Source: an uncultured Alphaproteobacteria bacterium (GTDB lineage Bacteria; Pseudomonadota; Alphaproteobacteria; Reyranellales; Reyranellaceae). Taken from it: 9,876 nucleotides of DNA. Made by a program: the position numbers and the translations under genes. The stretch is from contig CAIYWM010000935.1 of NCBI GenBank assembly GCA_903929895.1, forward strand, positions 1 to 9,876. The letters run 5' to 3'. This document shows, in pieces, positions 1 to 7,247 of this stretch (its first letter is position 1; each line of letters begins with the position of its first letter). The notes under the pieces are model-generated. The model did not search any database and was not told the origin of the DNA. It saw nothing but the letters and a program-made list of their open reading frames with translations.

Positions 1-706
1 TCGCGTCGACCTTGGCCTTCCTTCCAGCATCCCAATAATCATCGTTGCGGCCCAGCGAGACCGACTGACGCGGCACGACTTTGGTGATCTTGAACGGTCC
101 GGTGCCGGCGGCGCCGGCGGCGCCGACCTTGTTCCAGTCCTTGCCGGCCTTCTCCCACTGGGTGGGCGAGGCGGGGAGGATGTAAGGCACCATCCACGGG
201 AAATAGGAGGCAACGACCGTCGTGGTGAGCGCCACCGTATTGTCGTCAATCTTCTTGTAGCCCGCGAGAATCGGCACGCGGGAGCGCATGATGCCGGCGG
301 AATTTGCCTCGAACTGCGCACTGTCCTTGTTGAAGATGCGCTCGAGATTCCAGATCACGGCGTCGGCGTTGAAGTCGGTGCCGTCGTGGAACTTCACCCC
401 CTTACGGAGATTGAAGATCCAGGTCTTCTTGTCGTCGGGCGCCTGTTTCCAGCTTTCGGCCAGACCCGGCCGCAGGGTCGCAAGCTGGTCCGACTTCGAC
501 AGGTCGAACAGGACCAGGCCCTCGAAGATCGGGAACCCCAGGAAGCGCATGCCCTCGAAGCCGTTGTTCGGCATGCCGGTGGTGGTCGGGATGTCCGACG
601 CCGTCATGGCGATGCGCAGCGTTTTCTCCTGCGCCTGCGCGGCTGAAAGCGGCAGAAGGGATGCGGCGGCTAGTGCCACAGCGAGACGGAATCGGCGAAG
701 GCTCAT
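1..706 (-). CDS. ABC transporter substrate-binding protein, dipeptide/nickel family 5 (partial, C-terminus outside window)
   Basis: This is the first 235 residues of a periplasmic solute-binding protein of the SBP_bac_5 (DppA/OppA/NikA) family; the remaining half or more lies beyond base 1. Residues 1-25 form a signal peptide: arginines at 4, 5 and 7, a hydrophobic Ala/Leu stretch, and a cleavage site after Ala-Gln-Ala. Family-typical segments follow: 'PIFEGLV', 'LRPGLAESW', a 'TWIFNLRKGVKFHDGT' block, 'FNADAVIWNLERI' and, near the edge, 'GTGPFKI'. Such proteins capture peptides or other small polar ligands for a two-permease, two-ATPase importer; the ligand cannot be told from this part. The ATG at 706 has an AGGAG 7 bases upstream (714-718 on the complement); another ATG at 710 is out of frame. 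It follows the phosphotransferase gene after 41 bases on the same strand, so co-transcription is likely. The family is certain, the substrate unknown. Confidence 0.93.
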   Translation of the reverse strand, partial: MSLRRFRLAVALAAASLLPLSAAQAQEKTLRIAMTASDIPTTTGMPNNGFEGMRFLGFPIFEGLVLFDLSKSDQLATLRPGLAESWKQAPDDKKTWIFNLRKGVKFHDGTDFNADAVIWNLERIFNKDSAQFEANSAGIMRSRVPILAGYKKIDDNTVALTTTVVASYFPWMVPYILPASPTQWEKAGKDWNKVGAAGAAGTGPFKITKVVPRQSVSLGRNDDYWDAGRKAKVDA

Positions 707-747
707 GCATATGCTCCTGAGGTCAGCTCCCCGGAAACGACATGCAA

Positions 748-1608
748 TCAACGGGCCATCAACTCCTCGAAGCGCCTGAGATAGTCCCGGGCATGCGCCT
801 TGTAGTCGGCGCCGGGGATCCGCAGGTGAATGTCGGACACCATCGCCCACATGGCTTCGCGCAAGGCACTGGCCGCCTTCATGGCCAGAAAGGCGCGGCG
901 CAGGTCGGCCGGGACATTGCGCTGGAAATAGGCATCCAGGAGCGCCTCGTCCTCGGCATCGCCGAAGGCGCCGTTCGCCGAGAGGTTGGCCAGGTCGAAC
1001 AGGGCCGTGCCGAAGCCGCCATATTCCCAGTCGATCAGCCAGAGACGCCTGCCATCGTCCATCACGTTGCCCGGCAGCAGGTCGTGATGGCCGAAAACGA
1101 TGGGCATCGGCACCTGTGCCGCTTCGAGCACCCGGTTGGCCTCCAGATAGCGCGGCACGTCGACGGCGAACGGGCTTTCCGATTCCATGATCGTGTGCGC
1201 GTAGTCACGAATCACGTGGAAGACCCAGAAGAAGTTCGGGGGGCCGGCGAGATGCGTGCCGACAGACCGATGACACGTCTGCAACAGCGGCACCAAGCGC
1301 TGGATGTTCACGCGCAGATCGGTTTCGGTGAAGGTCCGTCCCTCGACGTGGCGCATCACGAGAATGCCGGTCTCGGTGTGCACGACTTCAGGCGACAGAC
1401 CCGCGACATGGGCAGCGATCGACGCAGCGCGCTCGCGATCGCGATAGACGTGATGAACCGGAATGTCGTCGCCGATGCGCACGTCGAACTTCTCGCCCGC
1501 GTCTTCGACGACGTACGACAGATTGGTCAGCCCGCCCAGCAGCGGCGCCATCTTCACCGGGCCGCGCCAACACGTCAGGCCGGCGATTCTCAGTTCGAGA
1601 TCAGTCAC
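748..1608 (-). CDS. Choline/ethanolamine kinase-like phosphotransferase (APH fold)
   Basis: A cytosolic kinase of the aminoglycoside phosphotransferase/choline kinase fold, 286 residues from a GTG start. Numbered from that start, 'GGLTNLSY' (25-32) is the nucleotide-loop segment, 'HHDLLPGN' (174-181) is the Brenner HxDxxxxN catalytic loop with Asp176 as base and Asn181 as metal ligand, and 'LIDWEYGG' (191-198) gives the metal-binding Asp193. The DWEYGG form is typical of choline/ethanolamine kinase-like members, which phosphorylate small amino alcohols; the actual substrate is not shown. The frame is open to a TTG at 1638, which would add 10 residues without a convincing ribosome site. GTG at 1608 gives the usual family beginning (an acidic 'xDLExRI' helix then 'CWRGPV') and has a purine-rich GAAAAG just upstream. 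It is divergent from the ThDP enzyme gene and lies 41 bases before the solute-binding protein gene, suggesting that the imported compound or a product is phosphorylated. Confidence 0.88.
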   Translation of the reverse strand: MTDLELRIAGLTCWRGPVKMAPLLGGLTNLSYVVEDAGEKFDVRIGDDIPVHHVYRDRERAASIAAHVAGLSPEVVHTETGILVMRHVEGRTFTETDLRVNIQRLVPLLQTCHRSVGTHLAGPPNFFWVFHVIRDYAHTIMESESPFAVDVPRYLEANRVLEAAQVPMPIVFGHHDLLPGNVMDDGRRLWLIDWEYGGFGTALFDLANLSANGAFGDAEDEALLDAYFQRNVPADLRRAFLAMKAASALREAMWAMVSDIHLRIPGADYKAHARDYLRRFEELMAR

Positions 1609-1710
1609 AGGCTTTTCGCATCGCGCGTGGTCTTCCAACCGTCATGCACTCGATCATTTCACGAGCCACGGCGGCACGCTACCCTCGCGCCCTTCTCGAG
1701 GAGGAAATGA
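1609..1710. promoter_or_regulatory. Divergent intergenic region between kinase and decarboxylase genes
   Basis: About 100 bases separate the two divergent genes, so both promoters should lie here or in the adjacent coding ends. A weak plus-strand match, TTTCAC at 1658-1663 followed 17 bases later by TACCCT, is the best I can find and is not convincing alone. The plus-strand ribosome site GAGGAGG (1698-1704) precedes the ATG at 1711 and decides that start. No clear operator palindrome was seen. Confidence 0.35.
1691..1704 (+). promoter_or_regulatory. Small hairpin covering the decarboxylase ribosome site
   Basis: CCTTC (1691-1695) can pair with GGAGG (1700-1704) around a TCGA loop, with one T:G pair. 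This would partly hide the Shine-Dalgarno sequence of the ThDP enzyme gene. The stem is only 5 bp and may be incidental. Confidence 0.3.
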
Positions 1711-3384
1711 ATGCCCGACGCAAACGTCCCCAACACCATCACCGGCCGCGATGCCTTCCTGCGCGTGCTGAAGGACGAGGGCGTCACCAAGATGTTCGGC
1801 AATCCCGGCACGACCGAGCTGCCGATCATGCATGCGCTCTCCTCAGCCCCGGAGATGGGCTACGTGCTGGCCCTCCAGGAAGCCGTCGTGATCGCCATGG
1901 CCGACGGCTATGCGCGGGCCTCCGGCAAGCTGGTCTCCTGCAACGTCCACGTGGCGCCCGGCCTCGGCAATGCGATCGGGTCGATTTACACCTCGATGAT
2001 GTCGGGCACGCCGATGATCGTGACCGCCGGCCAGCAGGAACAGGGCCACGGGCTGACCGAGCCCCTGCTCTACGCGCCGCTGGTGCCGATCGCCCAGCCG
2101 GTCGTGAAATGGGCGACCGAGGTCAACCGCATCGAGGACCTGCCGCGCATCCTGCGCCGCGCCGCCAAGGTCGCGATGACCGCGCCGACCGGCCCGGTGT
2201 TCATCTCCCTGCCGGGCGACATCCTTAACAACGAAGCCGCCATCGACATGGGCGAGGTGACCCGCGTCGACACGGCGGTGCGCCCGAGCGACGCGGCGTT
2301 GGAACAGCTCGCCCGGCGCCTGCTCTCTGCGAAGAAGCCCGTCATCCTGGCCGGCCATGAGATCGCCACGTCGGACGCCTTCGCCGAGGCCACCGAACTG
2401 GCCGAGACTCTGGGCGCACCGGTGCTGCAACAGACCGTGGCCTGGGGTGCGCACTTCCCCTCCGAGCATCCCGCCTATCTCGGCGCGCTGAACCGCGACC
2501 AGAAATACGTACGTCGCGTCCTTTCCGACTACGATCTGATGCTCTGCGTCGGCTCCGACGTGCTGAAGATGTCGGTGTGGAGCGAGACCGAGCCGCTGCC
2601 CGAGACCACCAAAGTGGCGATGATCGGCCTGCGTGACTGGGAGATGGGCAAGAACTTCCCGGCCGAGATCGCGCTGCGCGCCGATGTGAAGGAGACACTG
2701 AAGGCTCTGGTGCCACTGCTGAAGAAGCTGGGCGGCGCCAAGCTCGCCGAGCAGGCCAAGGCGTCGCTGGCCGAGATCGCGACGCGCAACTGGAGCGCCC
2801 AGCGTGCCCAGAAGGCAGCTAGGGTCGCGACGCCCACGACCGGTCCCCTGCCCGCCGAATGGCTCATGATGCGTCTCAGCGACAAGTTGCCGACGGACGC
2901 CCTCATCGTCGAGGAAGGCCTCACCAGCACCGCGACCTTGCCGAGCTACTTCCCCTTCCGCGACCGCAACAGCTTCTTCGGCAATGTGAGCGGCGGCATC
3001 GGCTGGGGCATCGCCGCGGCGGTCGGTGTGCAGATCGCCGAACCGAAGCGCCGGGTCGTCGCCGTGATCGGCGACGGCAGCGCCATGTATTCGATCTCGG
3101 CGATCTGGAGCGCGGCCAACCAGAAGCTGCCGGTGATCTTCCTGATCACCAACAACGAGGGCTACCAGATCCTCAAGAACCGGCTGAAGCTGTTCCACGG
3201 CAACGACACGCCGATCGGCATGGACTTCAACGATCCGCCGATGAACATCGCCAAGATCGCCGAGGGCTTCGGCCTGCCGGCCGAGCGCGTCGACACCGCG
3301 GAAGGCTTCGACGCCGCCCTCGAGCGGGCACTGGCGCGGACCGATGGTCCCACGCTGATCGAGGCCATGGTGAAGAAGGGCTGA
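1711..3384 (+). CDS. Thiamine-diphosphate-dependent decarboxylase, benzoylformate decarboxylase-like
   Basis: A complete 557-residue ThDP enzyme of the acetolactate synthase/benzoylformate decarboxylase superfamily, which cleaves or decarboxylates 2-oxo acids. The PYR domain covers about 1-170 with 'FGNPGTTELP' (29-38), the ThDP-activating glutamate Glu57 in 'LALQEA', and His80 in 'NVHVAPGLGN'. The central domain covers about 190-330. The PP domain covers about 385-550 with the ThDP/Mg motif starting 'GDGS' (454-457) and ending 'NN' (481-482). The layout and the blocks 'ALQEA', 'ADGYA', 'IVTAGQQ' and 'GDGSAxYSISAxW' resemble Pseudomonas benzoylformate decarboxylase more than acetolactate synthase. 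From memory of that enzyme, Ser26 corresponds to Thr34 and His281 to about Ser288, so the substrate may differ. The ATG is preceded by GAGGAGG. The stop is 14 bases before the hydrolase gene, so the two probably form an operon. Alternatives are another 2-oxo-acid decarboxylase or a carboligase. Confidence 0.93.
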   Translation: MPDANVPNTITGRDAFLRVLKDEGVTKMFGNPGTTELPIMHALSSAPEMGYVLALQEAVVIAMADGYARASGKLVSCNVHVAPGLGNAIGSIYTSMMSGTPMIVTAGQQEQGHGLTEPLLYAPLVPIAQPVVKWATEVNRIEDLPRILRRAAKVAMTAPTGPVFISLPGDILNNEAAIDMGEVTRVDTAVRPSDAALEQLARRLLSAKKPVILAGHEIATSDAFAEATELAETLGAPVLQQTVAWGAHFPSEHPAYLGALNRDQKYVRRVLSDYDLMLCVGSDVLKMSVWSETEPLPETTKVAMIGLRDWEMGKNFPAEIALRADVKETLKALVPLLKKLGGAKLAEQAKASLAEIATRNWSAQRAQKAARVATPTTGPLPAEWLMMRLSDKLPTDALIVEEGLTSTATLPSYFPFRDRNSFFGNVSGGIGWGIAAAVGVQIAEPKRRVVAVIGDGSAMYSISAIWSAANQKLPVIFLITNNEGYQILKNRLKLFHGNDTPIGMDFNDPPMNIAKIAEGFGLPAERVDTAEGFDAALERALARTDGPTLIEAMVKKG

Positions 3385-3398
3385 CGAGGAGTCTCATC

Positions 3399-4289
3399 AT
3401 GCGCGAGGTCAGGCACGCTTTCGTCGAGACGCGCGGTTTTCCGACCCACGTGGCCGAGGCCGGCAGAGGCGCGCCGTTGTTCCTTCTGCACGGCTGGCCG
3501 GAATTCTGGGCGACCTGGGAGCCGATGTTCGAACGACTGCCCGATCGCTTCCGGCTGATCGCTCCGGACTTCCGCGGCTTCGGCGAAAGCGGCAATCCCA
3601 CCACGGGAGCTTCGGACCAGGCCGGCCCCGACGTGTTGGCCGACGATATCGTTGCCCTCCTCGACCGGCTGGGCATCGCCAAGGCGGGCTTCGTCGGCCA
3701 CGATGTCGGCGCCTATGTGATGCAGAGGCTCGCGATCAGGCATCCCGACCGGGTGGCCGGGCTGTTCTTCTTCAACTGCGGCACCCACAGCGTCGGCGCA
3801 CGCTGGCGTGATCCCGAACAGATCAACGAGATCTGGTACCAGACCTTCCACCAGATGCCGTTCGCACCCACCATCGTCGGGGCCTCGCGCGACACGTGCC
3901 GGGCCTACTTCCGGCATTTCCTGACCCACTGGTGCCATCGCAAGGACGCGTTCGACGGCGTGCTGGAGCGCTGGGTCGACAACTTCATGCGTCCCGGCAA
4001 CCTCCAGGGCGGCTTCAACTGGTACATCTCGCAGAATGCCGGCCGGCTCGCGGTCATGGCCGGAACCGCGCCCAAGCCACCCATGATCACCCAGCCCGCG
4101 CGCGTCCTCTGGGGCCGCCACGACCCGGTGCTGAAGTCGGCCTGGATCGACGTCGTCGGAAACTATTTCGAAGACGTGGAAGCCGGCATCGCGGAGGATG
4201 CCGGCCACTTCGTTCACTACGAGCAGCCCGATCTCGCCGCCGCGGAGATCGCGAAGTTCTTCGAGCGGATCGGCTACCGCGTGGGATGA
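3399..4289 (+). CDS. Alpha/beta hydrolase, epoxide hydrolase-like
   Basis: A 296-residue cytosolic alpha/beta-fold hydrolase. Motifs in order: oxyanion 'HGWPE' (31-35), 'DFRGFGESG' (57-65), nucleophile elbow 'GHDVGA' with Asp102, acid Asp242 in 'GRHDPV', and catalytic His270 in 'DAGHFVHYEQP'. The cap carries 'FNWY' ending in Tyr209, which matches one of the two cap tyrosines that activate the epoxide oxygen in epoxide hydrolases. An Asp nucleophile separates it from esterases. Haloalkane dehalogenases have Trp after the nucleophile and fluoroacetate dehalogenases have Arg; Val103 here favours epoxide hydrolase, though an undescribed dehalogenase is not excluded. The frame is open upstream to 2859 inside the decarboxylase gene, but the ATG at 3399 has GAGGAG at 3386-3391 with 7-base spacing and begins the fold properly. 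It probably shares a transcript with the preceding ThDP enzyme. Confidence 0.92.
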   Translation: MREVRHAFVETRGFPTHVAEAGRGAPLFLLHGWPEFWATWEPMFERLPDRFRLIAPDFRGFGESGNPTTGASDQAGPDVLADDIVALLDRLGIAKAGFVGHDVGAYVMQRLAIRHPDRVAGLFFFNCGTHSVGARWRDPEQINEIWYQTFHQMPFAPTIVGASRDTCRAYFRHFLTHWCHRKDAFDGVLERWVDNFMRPGNLQGGFNWYISQNAGRLAVMAGTAPKPPMITQPARVLWGRHDPVLKSAWIDVVGNYFEDVEAGIAEDAGHFVHYEQPDLAAAEIAKFFERIGYRVG

Positions 4290-4338
4290 TTCCGAGCTGG
4301 CGCCTGTTTGCCTGATCAGAGTGTGATAGGATTCCTGA

Positions 4339-5241
4339 ATGCAACCGGGTCTCCTCGCCTACTACCGAACCAACGGCAAAGCGACGGATCCTGGCAGGCA
4401 TGCACATCTCTATGCCGGTCTGCCGTTGGAGGTTTCAGCGCTCGTCAGGAGCGTCCAGGGACTCATCGTCGACAAGGACTTTGTCGGCCTCTACGGCCTG
4501 GCGCTCGCAGAGCGCGACTGCCTTGGTGAAGTCGACGCCCGTTATCTCCCGACTATCCTCGAACGGCTTCTCGCAAAGGATGGACGACCGCTGCTGCAGG
4601 CACGCGAACCCGCCGCCCGGTTCGTTGGCAGTTGCCGCGACTATGCACTGCTCCTGTGCTCGATGCTCCGCCATCTCGGAATACCGGCGCAGATGCGCTT
4701 CGGCTTTGCAACCTACTTCTCGAAGAACCGGGACTCGTACAGCGACCACTGCGTCTGCGAGTACTGGGATGAAGGCCAAAGGCGCTGGCTGCTCGTCGAT
4801 GCCAACGTCGATCCAGTCGTCAAGTCGAAGGTCGGCGTTACAGCGAACGAGCTCGACCTGAGCCGCGACGAATTTCTTGTCGCCTCGAATGCCTGGCGAC
4901 TTGCGCGTAGCGGCCACGCGGATCCTGATCGCTTTGGCGTCCCGAGCATCGGAATCCAGGGTCTCTGGTTCATCCGCGGCAGCCTCCTGCGGGATCTTGC
5001 CGCTCTCAACAAGGTCGAGATGCTTCCGTGGGACTATTGGGGCCTCGCAGATCGGATCCCCATCGAGGCATTGCCGCGTGAAGAAGTGCCGTTCCTCGAC
5101 GATTTGGCAGCGGCACTCGCGAGTTCGGATGAGCTGGCGGCAATCCAGGCGGCGTATGGCCGTGACGGGTTGATCGTGCCCGCGATGATCCGGAGCTTTT
5201 CGCCCCTCCACGGCCAAACCGAGATCGAAGTGCGCTATTAG
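4339..5241 (+). CDS. Transglutaminase-like cysteine hydrolase domain protein
   Basis: A 300-residue protein with the papain-like transglutaminase-core triad in the right order and spacing. Cys99 lies in 'GSCRDYALLLCSML', followed by 'LGIPAQMRFGF'; His137 lies in 'SDHCVCEYW'; Asp154 lies in 'LLVDANVDP'. The Cys-containing helix followed by 'xxGIPAR/Q' is the standard transglutaminase/protease core. Bacterial members act as peptidases, amidases or cross-linking enzymes; no specific role can be given. There is no signal peptide or membrane segment, so it is likely cytosolic. The C-terminal 140 residues are not recognised. The ATG follows a weak AGGA 7 bases upstream and lies 49 bases after the hydrolase stop, so transcription with the upstream pair is possible but not shown. 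GC is about 62% by hand count over 4381-5220, against about 70% in sampled lines of the decarboxylase gene, suggesting a different history. Confidence 0.82.
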   Translation: MQPGLLAYYRTNGKATDPGRHAHLYAGLPLEVSALVRSVQGLIVDKDFVGLYGLALAERDCLGEVDARYLPTILERLLAKDGRPLLQAREPAARFVGSCRDYALLLCSMLRHLGIPAQMRFGFATYFSKNRDSYSDHCVCEYWDEGQRRWLLVDANVDPVVKSKVGVTANELDLSRDEFLVASNAWRLARSGHADPDRFGVPSIGIQGLWFIRGSLLRDLAALNKVEMLPWDYWGLADRIPIEALPREEVPFLDDLAAALASSDELAAIQAAYGRDGLIVPAMIRSFSPLHGQTEIEVRY

Positions 5242-5351
5242 CCCGGCTGTATCAGGATCACGGGCGGGAGCGCTCATGCCGCGGCCGCTCACCACCGTCA
5301 GACACAGCCTGCAAGGCATAGCCGGATTTCTCAAATCGAAGGTTCGTCTCA
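5242..5351. other. Intergenic region with no recognised signal
   Basis: A 110-base gap between the transglutaminase-like gene and the quinone oxidoreductase gene. It contains an eight-base GC palindrome at 5281-5288 and a GAAGG at 5338-5342 that may serve as ribosome site for the ATG at 5352. I see no convincing -35/-10 pair, terminator or small gene. Confidence 0.5.
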
Positions 5352-6338
5352 ATGAAGGCCGTACAGACCGCTGATCTCAGCTCCATCGACAATTATGCCT
5401 TGGTCGACCTGCCTGCGCCCCAGCCCGGCAAGGGCGAAGTTCGGATCAGGGTCGCGGCCTGCGGGGTCGGTTTCGTCGACGCCCTGGTTGCGCTAGGCCG
5501 CTACCAGGTCAAGCCGTCCTTGCCTCACGTGCCCGGCGCCGAGATCGGGGGCGTGGTGGATGCGCTGGGGCCAGGAGTCACGGGATTCGCAATGGGAGAG
5601 CGTGTCCTGGCGCAGGCGCGCGGCGGCTTTACAGAGTACGCGATTGCCCCCGAACGGGCCGTCAGCCGCATACCTGACCGGATGAGCATGAACCAGGCCG
5701 CCGGCTTTCGGATCAACTACGGCACGGCCCTGCACGGCCTTCGCGATCGCGCTGGACTGAAAGCTGGGGAGACCCTGGTGGTGATCGGCGCTGCCGGCGG
5801 AGTCGGATTGGCTGCAGTCCAGGTCGGTCGGCTACTCGGCGCGAACGTCATCGGTGTCGCTTCGACCGCGCAGAAGCGCGCCGTCGTTGAACAGGCAGGT
5901 GCAGGAGCGACCCTCGACCGAGCCGTTGACGGATGGCGGGAGAGGCTAAAGGCGGTGTCCCCGAACGGCGTCGACGTCGTCTTCGATCCGGTCAGCGGCC
6001 CCTTGCTGCAGCCTGCGTTCCGATCGCTTGGATGGGGCGGGCGCTACCTCATTGTAGGCTTTGCGGGCGGCGACATTCCGGCCTTGCCGGTGAATTTGCC
6101 ACTCCTCAAGGGAGCAGCCCTCGTCGGCGTAGACTATCGTCAATTCGGCGCCGTGTTCGAGGCCGACGCCGCCGCCAGCGACCTCAAGGAGCTGCTCGCC
6201 TGGGTCGCGAAGGGCGAACTCAACGTGCCGGTCGGGAGAACCCTCCCGTTTGGCGAATACCGAGAAGCGCTTGAGTATGCGCTCTCCGGTGACGGAACGG
6301 GCAAGACCATTCTGGTGGTCGATCCAAGCATAGGCTAG
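5352..6338 (+). CDS. NAD(P)H:quinone oxidoreductase-type zinc-free MDR enzyme
   Basis: A 328-residue medium-chain dehydrogenase/reductase of the quinone oxidoreductase (QOR) branch. The N-terminal GroES-like domain has 'PAPQPGKGEVRIRVAACGVGFVD' features, with 'CGVGFVDAL' at 37-45 and 'PHVPGAEIGGVV' near 58-69. The usual 'GHE' zinc ligands and the structural zinc lobe are absent, as expected for QOR. The Rossmann domain carries 'GAAGGVGLAAVQ' (146-157), the NADPH-binding variant of this branch. The chain ends with 'GKTILVVDP', typical of the family. Members reduce quinones, enones or enoyl-CoA/ACP double bonds with NAD(P)H; the substrate here cannot be assigned. The start is chosen at ATG 5352 with GAAGG 9 bases upstream and the canonical 'MKAV' opening. 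Its GC in sampled lines is about 68%, unlike the preceding gene. It converges with the crotonase gene. Confidence 0.93.
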   Translation: MKAVQTADLSSIDNYALVDLPAPQPGKGEVRIRVAACGVGFVDALVALGRYQVKPSLPHVPGAEIGGVVDALGPGVTGFAMGERVLAQARGGFTEYAIAPERAVSRIPDRMSMNQAAGFRINYGTALHGLRDRAGLKAGETLVVIGAAGGVGLAAVQVGRLLGANVIGVASTAQKRAVVEQAGAGATLDRAVDGWRERLKAVSPNGVDVVFDPVSGPLLQPAFRSLGWGGRYLIVGFAGGDIPALPVNLPLLKGAALVGVDYRQFGAVFEADAAASDLKELLAWVAKGELNVPVGRTLPFGEYREALEYALSGDGTGKTILVVDPSIG

Positions 6339-6340
6339 CG

Positions 6341-6360
6341 CCGCCGCTACAACGCGGCGG
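6341..6360. terminator. GC-rich hairpin between converging genes, possible terminator
   Basis: A perfect 7-bp stem (CCGCCGC at 6341-6347 with GCGGCGG at 6354-6360) closes a 6-base loop three bases after the quinone oxidoreductase stop. No T-tract follows on either strand, so intrinsic termination is uncertain, although the position between convergent genes supports such a role. Confidence 0.4.
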
Positions 6361-6394
6361 GCCAGGAACATCTTCTGGATTTCGGATTGGCGTC

Positions 6395-7243
6395 CTAGGT
6401 CGCCTTCTCGTGCTTCTTGATGGCCGGCATCAGGCCGGTCGGGTCGACCAGCTTGCCGTGCGCCAGCATGTTGTGGGCGTGGGCCAGGTGGTGGAGCGCG
6501 AAGGAGGTCTGCATGGCGCCGACCCGGCCCTGTGCGTCCTGGGCCGCGTTGATGGCCTGCTTCACGAGCTTCAGGGCGAATAGCGGCTTCTGGGCGATGC
6601 GTTCGGCCATCGCCAGGCCGAAGGACTCGAGCTCGGCGCGCGACACGACATGGTTCACCATGCCCAGGCGATGCGCCTCGGCCGCCTTGATCCAGTCGGC
6701 GGTGAAAAGAAACTCCTTGGCCTTGCGGATGCCCATCTCCCAGGGATGGGCGAAGAACTCGGCACCGCCCACGCCCATCGCCACCGAATGGTCGAGGAAC
6801 TCGGCGTCCTCCGAACAGACGATGAGGTCGCAGGGCCACATCAGCATCAGACCGCCGATCATCACCTTGCCATGGACCAGCGCCAGCGTCGGCTTGGGAA
6901 TGTTGCGCCAGCGCTCGCAGAAGCCCAGGTAGATCTCCTGCTCACGCGCGTACTGGGCCTCGGCGCCGGGCTTACCGAACCCGCCCCAGGTCCCGACCGT
7001 GTCGTGCTTGGACATGTTGCCGTGCCCGTCGACCTCGCGCAGGTCGTGCCCCGAGGAGAAGTGCGGGCCGTTGGCCGACAGCACGATCACCTTCACCGCG
7101 TCGTCGTGGGCGGCGCGGTCGAAGGCCTCGTTCAGCGCGTAGAGAAACGCCGTGTCCTGCGCGTTGCGTGTGTCGGGCCGGTTAAGGACGATGCGGGCGA
7201 TTCCGCCCGGCAGGGTCTCGTAAGCGATCGGTGACGTCGTCAT
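6395..7243 (-). CDS. Crotonase/enoyl-CoA hydratase family protein lacking the usual catalytic glutamates
   Basis: A 282-residue crotonase-fold protein that should bind an acyl-CoA. The first oxyanion-hole segment is 'HFSSGHDL' (61-68), the second is 'GKVMIGG' (125-131) followed by 'WPCDLIV'. Later blocks 'HPWEMGIRKAKEFLFT' and 'AHRLGMVNHVV' are typical of the family C-terminal half. In classical hydratase the catalytic glutamates follow 'GGGC' (Glu144 in the rat enzyme) and lie in 'PEILLG' (Glu164). The equivalents here are about Met133 and Ser153, so simple water addition by that mechanism is unlikely. A subfamily with 'GGLMLxWPCDLIV' is annotated as enoyl-CoA hydratase in many actinobacteria and alphaproteobacteria, but its reaction is uncertain. 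The ATG at 7243 has GGGAG 6 bases upstream, but this ribosome site lies inside a strong hairpin. It lies 53 bases downstream of rpoH on the same strand and could be reached by read-through. Confidence 0.9.
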   Translation of the reverse strand: MTTSPIAYETLPGGIARIVLNRPDTRNAQDTAFLYALNEAFDRAAHDDAVKVIVLSANGPHFSSGHDLREVDGHGNMSKHDTVGTWGGFGKPGAEAQYAREQEIYLGFCERWRNIPKPTLALVHGKVMIGGLMLMWPCDLIVCSEDAEFLDHSVAMGVGGAEFFAHPWEMGIRKAKEFLFTADWIKAAEAHRLGMVNHVVSRAELESFGLAMAERIAQKPLFALKLVKQAINAAQDAQGRVGAMQTSFALHHLAHAHNMLAHGKLVDPTGLMPAIKKHEKAT

Positions 7244-7247
7244 GGCG

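Noticed and set aside
742..1710. Plus-strand open frame of 322 codons opposite the kinase gene
   Set aside because: The minus-strand product has complete kinase motifs, while this frame gives no recognisable domain.
1843..3198. Long minus-strand open frame (451 codons) opposite the ThDP enzyme gene
   Set aside because: It is rich in His, Arg and Gly/Gln with no family motif and mirrors a clearly real gene; this is the usual high-GC antisense shadow.
2859..3398. Upstream extension of the alpha/beta hydrolase frame into the decarboxylase gene
   Set aside because: The added residues are Arg-rich shadow sequence; the ATG at 3399 has a strong ribosome site and begins the fold.
4290..4338. Promoter or terminator between the hydrolase and transglutaminase-like genes
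   Set aside because: TTGCCT and TAGGAT are only 13 bases apart and there is no stable stem-loop.
5281..5288. Eight-base GC palindrome in the gap before the quinone oxidoreductase gene
   Set aside because: It has no loop or extension to make a hairpin and such sites are common by chance at this GC content.
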